The position numbers and the translations under genes are program-made. The notes under the pieces were generated by a model that had not been told where the DNA came from, did no database searches, and was given only the letters and a program-made list of their open reading frames with translations. A DNA stretch of 64,000 nucleotides, taken from NCBI GenBank assembly GCA_902493375.1, contig CABUPH010000008.1, forward strand, positions 1 to 64,000, read 5' to 3'. The stretch is from an uncultured Collinsella sp. (GTDB lineage Bacteria; Actinomycetota; Coriobacteriia; Coriobacteriales; Coriobacteriaceae). Below, one piece after another: positions 56,576 through 64,000 of this stretch (within the stretch, counting starts at the first letter, position 1; each line of letters starts with the position of its first letter).

Positions 56576-58036
56576 TTAGCGCACCTGAGCGACGTAAGCG
56601 ACGTTGGTCGAGGAGACCTTGTCCTCGAGCTGGACGCTCATGCGGGGATCGCCGGCGGTAGCGACGGTCAAATCGCCAGTCTTGACGTAGCCGAGCTCCT
56701 TAGCGGTCTCGATCGCCTTGACGATCGTGCCGTTGACGGTGCCCTGGGTAATCTCGGCCTGGTGCGGGATGACGCCCCAGTACATGATCATCTGCTGGAC
56801 GGCCCACTCGTGGCGGGAGAACGCGCAGATCGGCATGTTGGGACGGAAGTGCGAGATCAGGCGAGCGGTACGACCGGTGGTCGTCGGCACGGTGATGCAC
56901 TTGGCGCCAACGGTGGTGGCCATGTTCACAGCGGACATACCCACAACGTTGTTGACGACGCGGGTGCCGTGAGCGTCAGCCGGAACCTCGAGCGGAGCGT
57001 GAGCCGGGAGGTACTTCTCGGTCTCGAGAGCGATGCTGGCCTGCATCTTGACGGCCTCGACCGGGTACTTACCGGCAGCGGACTCGCCAGAGAGCATGAC
57101 GGCGTCGGTGCCGTCGTAGATGGCGTTAGCGACGTCGGCAACCTCGGCGCGCGTCGGGCGCGGGTTCTGCTGCATGGAGTCGAGCATCTGCGTAGCGGTG
57201 ATAACGGGCTTGTAGGCCGCGTTGCACTTGGCGATGATCTCCTTCTGGATGTGCGGAACGAGCTCGGGCTTGATCTCGATGCCCAGGTCGCCACGGGCGA
57301 CCATGATGCCGTCGGAAGCCTCGAGAATCTCGTCGAAGTTCTCGACGCCCAGGGCGCACTCGATCTTCGGGAAGATCGTCACGTGCTCGCCACCGTTCTC
57401 GCGGCAAAGCTTGCGGATGCCGCGGACGGACTCGCCGTCACGGATGAAGGAAGCGGCGATGTAGTCGATGTTCTCGGTCAGGCCAAAGAGGATGTCCTGA
57501 CGATCGCGCTCGGTGATGGCGGGCAGAGAGATGTTGACGTTGGGCATGTTGACGCCCTTGCGCTCGCCGATCAGGCCGTCGTTCTTAACGACGCAGGTCA
57601 TGTCCTGGCCGTCGACGGACTCGACCTCGAGGGCAACCAGGCCGTCATCGATCAGGATGAGGGAGCCCTTCTCGACCTCGGAGGGCAGGGCCAGGTAGTC
57701 GAGGGAGATGTGCTCAGCGGTGCCGTGGAAATCCTCGGACGTGGGCTGAGCGGTGACGACGATCTTGTCGCCGGTCTTGACGGCAACCTTCTTGCCGTCG
57801 ACCAGAAGGCCGGTGCGGACCTCGGGGCCCTTGGTGTCGAGCAGGATGCCGACGGGCAGACCGAGCTCCTTGGAAATACGACGGACGCGCTCGATGCGAC
57901 CGTGGTGCTCGTCGTAGGATCCGTGCGAGAAGTTAAAACGGGCGACGTTCATGCCCGCCTTGATCATCTCACGGATGGTCTCGTCGCTATCGCAGGCGGG
58001 ACCCATGGTGCATACAATCTTGGTGCGCTTGTACAT
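56576..58036 (-). CDS. pyk: pyruvate kinase
   Basis: This encodes 486 residues. The ATG at 58036 follows GGAGG on the minus strand. The enzyme makes pyruvate and ATP from phosphoenolpyruvate and ADP. The N-terminus MYKRTKIVCTMGPA, the substrate region FNFSHGSYDEH, the B-domain cap (about 70-170), the catalytic IFPKIECALGVENF (Lys and Glu) and MVARGDLGIEI are all present. So is the MLSGESAAGKYPVEAV segment with the potassium-site residues. The C-terminal domain is of normal length without the phosphate-binding extension seen in some firmicutes. It is a monocistronic gene with its own terminator. Confidence 0.97.
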   Translation of the reverse strand: MYKRTKIVCTMGPACDSDETIREMIKAGMNVARFNFSHGSYDEHHGRIERVRRISKELGLPVGILLDTKGPEVRTGLLVDGKKVAVKTGDKIVVTAQPTSEDFHGTAEHISLDYLALPSEVEKGSLILIDDGLVALEVESVDGQDMTCVVKNDGLIGERKGVNMPNVNISLPAITERDRQDILFGLTENIDYIAASFIRDGESVRGIRKLCRENGGEHVTIFPKIECALGVENFDEILEASDGIMVARGDLGIEIKPELVPHIQKEIIAKCNAAYKPVITATQMLDSMQQNPRPTRAEVADVANAIYDGTDAVMLSGESAAGKYPVEAVKMQASIALETEKYLPAHAPLEVPADAHGTRVVNNVVGMSAVNMATTVGAKCITVPTTTGRTARLISHFRPNMPICAFSRHEWAVQQMIMYWGVIPHQAEITQGTVNGTIVKAIETAKELGYVKTGDLTVATAGDPRMSVQLEDKVSSTNVAYVAQVR

Positions 58037-58099
58037 TCAGACCTCCATCTGACATCGTCTTGCGCTGATAGATAAACCATAAGAAATAAAACTGAGATG

Positions 58100-58130
58100 A
58101 TTATAACGAAATGCCGACCGAATACCTCAA
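58100..58130 (-). promoter_or_regulatory. probable pyk promoter
   Basis: On the minus strand a perfect TATAAT (58105-58100) is preceded by TTGAGG (58130-58125) at 19 bp. It lies about 64 bp upstream of the pyk start. The wider 58037-58368 region is AT-rich and holds no gene I can support. Confidence 0.5.
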
Positions 58131-58368
58131 AAAATCGACCGTATGCCGAATTAGAAGTTCATTTTTTGCGGTAAAAACGGTATATGAAAAATCTTTACCA
58201 ACCGTTCTGACCGCTGCTATCTGGGCGATATTTCAGTTTGATGATGCACCGAAGAAAAAACGTTTTATCAATGTTGAGCATCACACGGTCTGCATCGTTG
58301 CACTCGAGCCGTGTTTCCAATTGGAATGTTTTGGCTAGACGCGCCGCTTTGGGGTACCATAGCCCCAC

Positions 58369-58472
58369 TATCAACTGCCGCTCAGCACGGCAGCCTTGAT
58401 GAGCCCTTGCCCTTCTCCTGGGAATTATGATCGGGCATCAATCTGCTGAGTGGCCCGAATCCCAGGAGGGGA
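58369..58472 (+). ncRNA. structured leader with ribosome-binding-site sequestration, putative riboswitch
   Basis: Stem P1 CTGCCG (58375-58380) with 58388-58393 presents a 7-base loop CTCAGCA that is complementary to TGCTGAG (58444-58450). P2 TTGATG(AG)CCC (58396-58406) pairs with 58432-58440. CTCCTGGGA (58415-58423) pairs perfectly with 58460-58468, which contains the AGGAG of the downstream gene. These pairings cannot all coexist, so the leader can switch between exposed and hidden ribosome binding site. It does not match a riboswitch class I can recall. A metal-ion ligand is a guess based on the encoded cation ATPase. Confidence 0.6.
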
Positions 58473-58478
58473 CTCTAT

Positions 58479-61160
58479 ATGCAAAAGGAATACCTGTCCG
58501 CCGCGGCGGAGGTACTCAGCGACCAAGGTGTCGATGAGTACCTCGGCCTGAGCAACGACGAGGCGTCGTCGCGCCTCGCCAAGACAGGCCCTAACAAGCT
58601 CGAGGAAGCCGAGAAGACGCCGTTGTGGAAGCGCTTCTTTGAGCAGATGGCCGACCCCATGGTTATCATGCTGATCGTTGCCGCCGTCATCAGTGCACTC
58701 ACGGGCATGGTCAAGGGTGAGGCGGACTTTGCCGACGTCGCCATCATCATGTTCGTCGTTATCGTCAACTCGGTGCTGGGCGTGGTTCAGGAGGCCAAGA
58801 GCGAGGAGGCTCTCGAGGCCCTGCAGGAGATGAGCGCGGCGCAGTCCAAGGTGCTGCGCGACGGCAAGCTCGTGCACCTGCCGAGCGCCGAGCTCGTGCC
58901 CGGTGACGTGATCATGCTCGAGGCGGGCGACTCCGTCCCGGCCGACTGCCGCGTGCTCGAGAGCGCCACGATGAAGATCGAAGAGGCTGCACTCACTGGC
59001 GAGTCCGTGCCTGTCGAGAAGCATGCCAACGTGATTGAGCTCGCCGCCGGCACCGACGACGTGCCGCTCGGCGACCGCAAGAACATGTGCTACATGGGTT
59101 CCACCGTGGTATACGGCCGCGGCCGCGCCGTCGTGGTCGGCACCGGCATGAACACCGAGATGGGTAAGATCGCCGGCGCCCTGGCCGAGGCCAAGGAAGA
59201 GCTCACGCCGCTGCAGGTGAAGCTTGCCGAGCTCAGCCGCATCCTCACCATCATGGTTATCGTCATCTGCGTCGTCATCTTTGGCGTTGACATCATCCGT
59301 CACGGCGTGGGCAACGTCCTTACCGACCCGACTGCCCTGCTCGATACCTTTATGGTTGCCGTCTCGCTCGCCGTCGCCGCTATCCCCGAGGGCTTGGTCG
59401 CCGTCGTGACCATCGTCCTTTCGCTCGGCGTGACGAAGATGGCCAAGCGCCAGGCGATCATCCGCAAGCTTTCTGCTGTCGAGACGCTCGGCTGCACGCA
59501 GACCATCTGCTCGGACAAGACCGGCACGCTTACCCAGAACAAGATGACCGTCGTCAAGCACGAGCTCGCTGCGCCCAAGGAAAAGTTCTTGGCCGGCATG
59601 GCGCTGTGCTCCGATGCCCAGTGGGACGAGGAGCTGGGCGAGGCCGTGGGCGAGCCGACCGAGTGTGCACTCGTCAACGATGCCGGCAAGGCTGGTCTTA
59701 CCGGCCTGGCTGCCGAGCACCCGCGCGTGGGTGAGGCCCCGTTCGACTCTGGCCGCAAGATGATGTCCGTGGTCGTCGAGACCCTGGACGGCGAGTACGA
59801 GCAGTACACCAAGGGCGCGCCCGACGTAGTGATCGGCCTGTGTACCCATATCTACGAGGGCGACAAGGTTGTCCCCCTGACCGAGGAGCGTCGCGCCGAG
59901 CTCGTGGCCGCCAACAAGGCCATGGCCGACGAGGCCCTGCGCGTGCTGGCGCTGGCGAGCCGCACCTACACCGAGGTCCCGGCCGACTGCAGCCCCGCCG
60001 CGCTCGAACACGACCTGGTCTTCTGCGGCCTGTCCGGCATGATTGACCCGGTCCGCCCCGAGGTCGCCGACGCCATCCGCGAGGCGCACGACGCCGGTAT
60101 CCGCACCGTCATGATTACGGGCGACCACATCGACACCGCCGTGGCCATCGCCAAGCAGCTGGGCATCGTCACCGATCGCAGCCATGCCATCACCGGTGCC
60201 GACCTCGACCGCATGAGCGACGAGGAACTCGACGCGCACATCGAGGACTACGGCGTGTACGCCCGCGTTCAGCCCGAGCACAAGACCCGCATCGTCGAGG
60301 CTTGGAAGTCGCGCGACCAGATCGTGGCCATGACGGGCGACGGCGTCAACGACGCCCCGTCCATCAAGCGCGCCGACATCGGCGTTGGCATGGGCATCAC
60401 CGGCACCGACGTCACCAAGAACGTCGCCGACATGGTGCTTGCCGATGACAACTTCGCCACCATCATCGGTGCCTGCGAAGAGGGCCGTCGCATCTACGAC
60501 AACATCCGCAAGGTCATCCAGTTCCTGCTTTCGGCCAACCTTGCCGAGGTATTCTCGGTGTTTATCGCCACGCTCATCGGCTTTACCATCTTCCAGCCGG
60601 TGCAGCTGCTGTGGGTGAACCTGGTCACCGACTGTTTCCCCGCGCTCGCGCTGGGCATGGAGGACGCCGAGGGCGACATCATGAAGCGCAAGCCGCGCAA
60701 CGCCAAGGACGGCGTCTTTGCCGGACATATGGGTCTGGACTGCGTGGTCCAGGGCCTAATCATCACCGTGCTGGTGCTGGCGAGCTTCTTTGTGGGCGTG
60801 TACTTTGACATGGGCTACATCCACATCGCCGATATGATCGCCGGCAATGCCGACGAGGAAGGCGTGATGATGGCGTTCATCACGCTCAACATGGTCGAGA
60901 TTTTCCACTGCTTCAATATGCGCAGCCGTCGTGCGTCGCTGTTCACCATGAAGAAGCAGAACAAGTGGCTGTGGGCTTCCGCCGCGCTGGCACTGGTGCT
61001 GACGGTGATCGTGACCGTGCAGCCGACGCTTGCCGAGATGTTCTTTGGTCCTGTGACGCTTGAGCTCAAGGGCGTTCTTGCCGCGCTGGGCCTGGCCTTC
61101 CTGATCATCCCGCTGATGGAGATCTACAAGGCGATCATGCGCGCGGTCGAGAAGGAGTAA
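58479..61160 (+). CDS. P-type cation-transporting ATPase, calcium-type (P2)
   Basis: This encodes 893 residues; ATG 58479 follows AGGAGGGG. The order is cation-ATPase N-terminal domain (about 8-75), two helices, the actuator with TGESVPVEK, helices 3-4 with AVAAIPEGL (Glu304, a calcium-binding position in SERCA-like pumps), the phosphorylated Asp346 in DKTGTLT, the nucleotide domain with KGAPDVV, the hinge TGDGVNDAPS, and a C-terminal membrane domain with NLVTDCFPALALG. The architecture matches PMR1/SERCA-like Ca2+ or Mn2+ exporters. The structured leader upstream suggests ion-responsive translation. An R5 hairpin and a terminator follow. Confidence 0.95.
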   Translation: MQKEYLSAAAEVLSDQGVDEYLGLSNDEASSRLAKTGPNKLEEAEKTPLWKRFFEQMADPMVIMLIVAAVISALTGMVKGEADFADVAIIMFVVIVNSVLGVVQEAKSEEALEALQEMSAAQSKVLRDGKLVHLPSAELVPGDVIMLEAGDSVPADCRVLESATMKIEEAALTGESVPVEKHANVIELAAGTDDVPLGDRKNMCYMGSTVVYGRGRAVVVGTGMNTEMGKIAGALAEAKEELTPLQVKLAELSRILTIMVIVICVVIFGVDIIRHGVGNVLTDPTALLDTFMVAVSLAVAAIPEGLVAVVTIVLSLGVTKMAKRQAIIRKLSAVETLGCTQTICSDKTGTLTQNKMTVVKHELAAPKEKFLAGMALCSDAQWDEELGEAVGEPTECALVNDAGKAGLTGLAAEHPRVGEAPFDSGRKMMSVVVETLDGEYEQYTKGAPDVVIGLCTHIYEGDKVVPLTEERRAELVAANKAMADEALRVLALASRTYTEVPADCSPAALEHDLVFCGLSGMIDPVRPEVADAIREAHDAGIRTVMITGDHIDTAVAIAKQLGIVTDRSHAITGADLDRMSDEELDAHIEDYGVYARVQPEHKTRIVEAWKSRDQIVAMTGDGVNDAPSIKRADIGVGMGITGTDVTKNVADMVLADDNFATIIGACEEGRRIYDNIRKVIQFLLSANLAEVFSVFIATLIGFTIFQPVQLLWVNLVTDCFPALALGMEDAEGDIMKRKPRNAKDGVFAGHMGLDCVVQGLIITVLVLASFFVGVYFDMGYIHIADMIAGNADEEGVMMAFITLNMVEIFHCFNMRSRRASLFTMKKQNKWLWASAALALVLTVIVTVQPTLAEMFFGPVTLELKGVLAALGLAFLIIPLMEIYKAIMRAVEKE

Positions 61161-61172
61161 GTTAACCTGTCC

Positions 61173-61261
61173 GGGCCCGCCCCTGCGTGTTTTCTTCTTC
61201 GCTGGTCCTCGCGCTTCGCGCTGCGGGATCGCTCAGAAGAAAACACTCCCGGGGTGGGCCC
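61173..61261. repeat. nested hairpin repeat R5, copy 2
   Basis: The outer stem GGGCCCGCCCC (61173-61183) pairs with 61251-61261 with one wobble, and the middle stem GTGTTTTCTTCT (61187-61198) pairs perfectly with 61235-61246. Linkers are TGC and TCCC, as in copy 1 (TGC and TCTC). The core shares GTCCTCGC and GCTGCGGGAT with copy 1. It begins 12 bases after the ATPase stop. Confidence 0.88.
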
Positions 61262-61321
61262 TACGGTATCCTTGCTGGCTTTACTCCCGCGCGGATGAAA
61301 AAGGGCTGAGGGAAAGTTTGT

Positions 61322-61355
61322 GAGCTGGTCGGGCTTTGCCCGGCCAGCTCTTTTT
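61322..61355 (+). terminator. terminator after cation ATPase
   Basis: A 13-bp stem with one wobble (GAGCTGGTCGGGC, 61322-61334, with 61338-61350) has a TTT loop and a TTTTT tail. Confidence 0.93.
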
Positions 61356-61403
61356 GATTTAAAATACCTGCTCAGTTGTGATTTTGGCTGCTGGGAGGCG
61401 TTT

Positions 61404-62588
61404 GTGGCTAAGGCTAAGGCTAAAGCGAAGAAAAAGACGACGGGGGCGCGGGCTAAGCGTGACCGTCGTCGGAAACTCGCGACCGAAGCGCCCGTGTCTG
61501 CCGAGGAGTTGTTGGCGAGCGTACCGGGGCTCGATGCGCTGCAGGATGTTCCGGCGTTTGATGACCTGCCGGTCGATGAAGCCCAGCAGACTGCCTTTGA
61601 TGATTTCTGCGCACATGCCGAGGAGCCCGAGCAGATGCAGCTGGGTGCCGTTATTCGCCTGGATCGCGGGTTTCCGCTGGTGGCCACTGCCGACGACACC
61701 TTTCGCGCCGAGCATGCCGTGGGGTTTGCCAAGTCGCGCGGCGAGGACGAGGTCCTGCTGCCTGCCGTGGGCGACCGTGTGGCGGTGCGCCGCGCTCCCG
61801 GGCACGATATGGGCGTGATTGAGTGCGTGCTGCCGCGCCGTACGAGCTTTGAGCGTTGGCGCGGCCGTGCCCGTGGAGAGCGCCAGGTGCTCTGCTCCAA
61901 CGTGGATAGCGTGCTAATCGTGCAGGCGCTCGGTGCCGGTGAGGTGCTGCTCGACCGCGTGGCGCGCTCGCTGGTGTTGGCGCTCGACTGCGATGCCGAG
62001 CCGGTGGTGGTGCTTACCAAAGCTGACCGCTGCGATGCCGAGGAACTCGAGCGCGATCTGGACCGCGTGCGCCGCCTGGTGGGTCCGGACGTGCGCGTGA
62101 TCGTGACGTCCTCTGCCGAGGGCCGCGGCCTGGACGAGGTCCGTGCCTGCGTGCCCGCCGGGAGCTGTGCCATGATTCTGGGCGAGTCGGGTGCCGGTAA
62201 GTCGACGCTGCTCAATGCACTGCTGGGCCACGATACGTTGGCGACCGGCGGTGTGCGCGAACGCGACGACCAGGGCCGTCACACTACCGTCGCGCGCGTG
62301 ATGGTGGCGCTGCCGGGCGACGCCGGCGTGATCGCCGATGCCCCGGGCCTGCGCAGCCTACCGCTCGTGGGTCACGAGCGGGGTCTGGCGCGCGCCTTCC
62401 CCGAGATTGTCGAGACATCGCGCGCGTGCCGGTTTGGCGATTGCACACATACCCATGAGCCGGGTTGCGCCGTTCGCGAGGCCGAGGACGCCGGGCAGAT
62501 TGACAGCCTGCGTCTGGAAACGTTCCAAAACCTGGCGTCATCCATGCGCGTGAGCGCTCAAATGCTCGATCCCGATGTCCATCTGTAA
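61404..62588 (+). CDS. rsgA: ribosome biogenesis GTPase RsgA
   Basis: This encodes 394 residues, starting at GTG 61404 just after GGGAGGCG; an open frame further upstream overlaps the terminator. The first 15 residues are Lys/Ala-rich. An OB-fold (about 75-150) precedes a circularly permuted GTPase: G4 TKAD (205-208), G1 GESGAGKS (260-267), G2 in RHTT, and G3 DAPGL (from 312). The C-terminal zinc domain has CRFGDCTHTHEPGC with the Cys-Cys-His-Cys pattern. RsgA matures the 30S subunit. It is longer than typical RsgA (about 290-350) owing to the N-terminal extension. Confidence 0.95.
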   Translation: MAKAKAKAKKKTTGARAKRDRRRKLATEAPVSAEELLASVPGLDALQDVPAFDDLPVDEAQQTAFDDFCAHAEEPEQMQLGAVIRLDRGFPLVATADDTFRAEHAVGFAKSRGEDEVLLPAVGDRVAVRRAPGHDMGVIECVLPRRTSFERWRGRARGERQVLCSNVDSVLIVQALGAGEVLLDRVARSLVLALDCDAEPVVVLTKADRCDAEELERDLDRVRRLVGPDVRVIVTSSAEGRGLDEVRACVPAGSCAMILGESGAGKSTLLNALLGHDTLATGGVRERDDQGRHTTVARVMVALPGDAGVIADAPGLRSLPLVGHERGLARAFPEIVETSRACRFGDCTHTHEPGCAVREAEDAGQIDSLRLETFQNLASSMRVSAQMLDPDVHL

Positions 62589-62606
62589 TTGATTTTTCCT
62601 ATGACA

Positions 62607-62641
62607 GCCGTCTCCCAACTGTTCGGGAGACGGCTTTTTTT
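62607..62641 (+). terminator. terminator after rsgA
   Basis: A perfect 10-bp stem (GCCGTCTCCC, 62607-62616, with 62625-62634) has an 8-base loop and a run of seven T. Confidence 0.95.
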
Positions 62642-62679
62642 GCTGCGGAAAAGCCTCGAAACATGCAGCTTGCTGACGT

Positions 62680-62731
62680 GCTGACCAAAACCTTGCCATG
62701 AGCTTGACGGGCTGGTCAGCTTTTGGTCAGC
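62680..62731. promoter_or_regulatory. inverted GGTCAGC sites upstream of Tad operon
   Basis: GCTGACCAAAA (62680-62690) is perfectly complementary to TTTTGGTCAGC (62721-62731), with a further GCTGGTCAGC at 62711-62720. Three copies of GGTCAGC thus sit 110-160 bp before the cpaB-type gene. AGCTTTTGGTCAG resembles 1095-1118. It is a candidate operator for a regulator of pilus genes. Confidence 0.45.
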
Positions 62732-62841
62732 GATTGGTTTGACATCGAAAACCAAGATCGCGATTGCGCCGCTTTGCACTCTGACCGCCCAGACAATGGT
62801 GGTACGGGCATTCGCCCGGCACTGCCATGAGAGGAGCGGCC

Positions 62842-63501
62842 GTGAACAAGAGCAAGCGCATCGCCATCAGTCTGGTCGCGGGCGTGCTCGCTGCTCTGCT
62901 CTGCATGGTTTACGGCTCGTCGATCCGCTCGCAAGCCGAACGGGTCCAGGCTGAGACCTTGGCCAAGTACGGTGGCGATCGCGTCGAGGTATGCGTCGCG
63001 GCGCGCGATATCGATGTGGGCGAGACCCTCGATGAGACCAATGTCATAACCCAGGAATGGCTGACGAGCCTGTTGCCGCGTGACGCGGCGACCGAGCTGC
63101 GCCAGGTGCGCGGCGACGTGACGACTTCGCGTATTCCCAAAAACGCCGTGATCTGCAATGTCTACACCAAGGCCGAGAGCCACAAGCTCGAGGTGCCTAA
63201 GGGCAAGGTCGCCGTTTCGGTGGCGGTCGATGCCGAGCACTCGGTCGGCGGTGCTACAGGCGTGGGCAGCTACGTGGATGTGTATGTGCAAAAAGACGGC
63301 GTAACCGATCGACTGTGCGGCGCGCACGTGATCGATACCAGTGAGGATTCCGGTGCCACGCGCGAGGGCAAGATCGAATGGGTGACGCTGGCGGCTGACC
63401 CCGAAGACGTCAAGGAACTGCTGGGAGCCTCGGGCAAGGGAACGGTCAGCTTGACGATTCCCGCCACGGCGCGCGGCAAAAAGAGCGGAGGCGACGAGTG
63501 A
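62842..63501 (+). CDS. cpaB: Flp pilus assembly protein CpaB/RcpC-like (SAF domain)
   Basis: This encodes 219 residues, starting at GTG 62842, 5 bases after GAGGAG; an ATG at 62827 overlaps that site. An N-terminal signal anchor (about residues 6-26, IAISLVAGVLAALLCMVYG) places the rest outside the membrane. The SAF-like beta-clip segment EVCVAARDIDVGETLDETNV (about 48-67) and a CpaB-type domain with VAVSVAVDAEHSVGG and GSYVDVYV follow. CpaB/RcpC proteins assist assembly of the Flp/Tad pilus secretin. Its TGA overlaps the next ATG, so the two genes are coupled at the head of a probable tad operon. Confidence 0.85.
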   Translation: MNKSKRIAISLVAGVLAALLCMVYGSSIRSQAERVQAETLAKYGGDRVEVCVAARDIDVGETLDETNVITQEWLTSLLPRDAATELRQVRGDVTTSRIPKNAVICNVYTKAESHKLEVPKGKVAVSVAVDAEHSVGGATGVGSYVDVYVQKDGVTDRLCGAHVIDTSEDSGATREGKIEWVTLAADPEDVKELLGASGKGTVSLTIPATARGKKSGGDE

Positions 63502-64000
63502 TGAAGGCGATCTGGCTTGCGTGCTGCGCGTGCGGCGATTACGGGCTGTTGCAGCGGGAAGTCGAGGGCCGTGATGCGGGTGCACAGGTGCTTCGCGTGG
63601 GTGACCTGGACGGGCTGATTTCCATGGCGCGGGCGTTTCCGTCGCGCCGCGGGGCTGCCATCATCGCGGCGTCTCTGTTTGATATCGAAGATGTGCGCAA
63701 GACTGTTGCGTGCCTGACGGCCGAAGGCCGCGTGAGTCGCGTGGTCGTGTTGATAGAAGCGCTCGATCCGTCGGATATCGAGGGACTGTTTCGCGCGGGG
63801 GCGACCGAGGTCATCGCTGCGCACAGCATATGCGGCAACGGGCGCGCGGGCGAGGGAGCGGTTGATTCCGATCGGCGCATGACGATTGAGCCCGATGCTT
63901 TTGTTGATAGGGAACCCGGGGCGCCTCGCGCTACAAGAGGCCCGCGTGTTGATGATTATGGAAAAGCGGAAGCCGAGCATGGTCGGCGCCCCCGGAACCC
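63501..64000 (+). CDS. TadZ/CpaE-like pilus protein, N-terminal part (truncated by window end)
   Basis: The ATG at 63501 overlaps the upstream TGA (ATGA arrangement), and the frame stays open to the last base, giving at least 166 residues without a stop. The start MKAIWLACCACGDYGLLQRE and the SRVVVLIEALDPSDIEGLFRAGATEVI segment (about 78-105; shown in part) resemble the atypical receiver domain at the N-terminus of CpaE/TadZ proteins. A Gly/Arg/Pro-rich linker then leads out of the window, where the MinD-like ATPase domain would be expected. TadZ localises the Tad pilus machinery. Identity rests on context and weak N-terminal similarity. Confidence 0.6.
   Translation, partial: MKAIWLACCACGDYGLLQREVEGRDAGAQVLRVGDLDGLISMARAFPSRRGAAIIAASLFDIEDVRKTVACLTAEGRVSRVVVLIEALDPSDIEGLFRAGATEVIAAHSICGNGRAGEGAVDSDRRMTIEPDAFVDREPGAPRATRGPRVDDYGKAEAEHGRRPRN

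Noticed and set aside
56477..58075. 532-residue plus-strand open frame opposite pyk
   Set aside because: Same composition artefact; the minus strand encodes an intact pyruvate kinase with promoter, ribosome binding site and terminator.
58111..58338. 75-residue open frame in the pyk-ATPase interval
   Set aside because: No ribosome binding site, lies over the pyk promoter, and shows no recognisable sequence features.
58369..58472. Assignment of the ATPase leader to the manganese yybP-ykoY class
   Set aside because: I could not find that class's conserved loop sequences by eye; only the competing pairings are claimed.
58425..60728. 767-residue minus-strand open frame opposite the cation ATPase, and similar long frames opposite rmuC, pheST and the M16 gene
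   Set aside because: Each is antisense to a gene with clear motifs and shows low-information, biased residue use.

Overview
The window reads as a chromosomal segment of a high-GC, fermentative, gut-type actinobacterium of the class Coriobacteriia. A Collinsella-like organism is my best guess, inferred from gene content, dense GC-rich coding, mannose-family PTS and GntR genes, a lactate-dehydrogenase-type enzyme and many intergenic hairpin repeats; no taxonomic marker gene is present. About 48 protein genes and one tRNA (Val, GAC) are supported. Nothing looks like a prophage, transposase or CRISPR array.

Layout. 0-13.5 kb: two small membrane proteins, a nucleotidyltransferase/HTH pair resembling a toxin-antitoxin module, rmuC, an ABC exporter, nth, mfd, a PAP2-type membrane phosphatase, a threonine-aldolase-like enzyme and a GNAT acetyltransferase. 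13.5-27.8 kb: a sugar-amine catabolic region with three GntR/UTRA repressors, three SIS-domain deglycase-like enzymes, a complete mannose-family PTS (IIAB, IIC, IID), a DMT permease, a HAD phosphatase and a YitT-type membrane protein, with recQ embedded. This resembles the Gfr/Frl systems for Amadori products such as fructoselysine. 27.8-34.5 kb: a lactate/2-hydroxyacid dehydrogenase, metA (predicted acetyl-CoA dependent), a 5-formyl-THF cyclo-ligase, a hicAB toxin-antitoxin pair with a clear operator, and a large M16C peptidase. 34.5-40 kb: an accessory-looking stretch with large palindromes, an AlbA_2-type ATPase/regulator, an HNH nuclease and small unknown or zinc-ribbon genes, ending at tRNA-Val. 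40-51 kb: a DMT permease, a DUF4012-type envelope protein, glmM, an M32 carboxypeptidase, and a T-box-controlled pheST operon. 51-55 kb: an ECF metal transporter (fused CbiM/N-like, CbiQ, CbiO) behind a NikR-like operator, then a zinc-phospholipase-like gene. 55-64 kb: a DUF559-like nuclease candidate, pyruvate kinase, a P-type cation ATPase behind a structured leader, rsgA, and the start of a Flp/Tad pilus operon (cpaB, partial tadZ/cpaE).

The most unusual content is between genes. Several families of structured repeats sit just after stop codons. In one family two copies share four constant blocks but carry unrelated 17-nt arms that stay complementary within each copy, and these two copies lie in direct orientation around the 8-kb PTS block. 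A second family has nested stems with conserved linkers. Further palindromes occur upstream of the AlbA gene and beside the M16 peptidase gene, and the leader of the cation ATPase can form mutually exclusive pairings, one of which hides the ribosome binding site. Each of the three GntR/deglycase units appears to carry its own distinct operator repeat.
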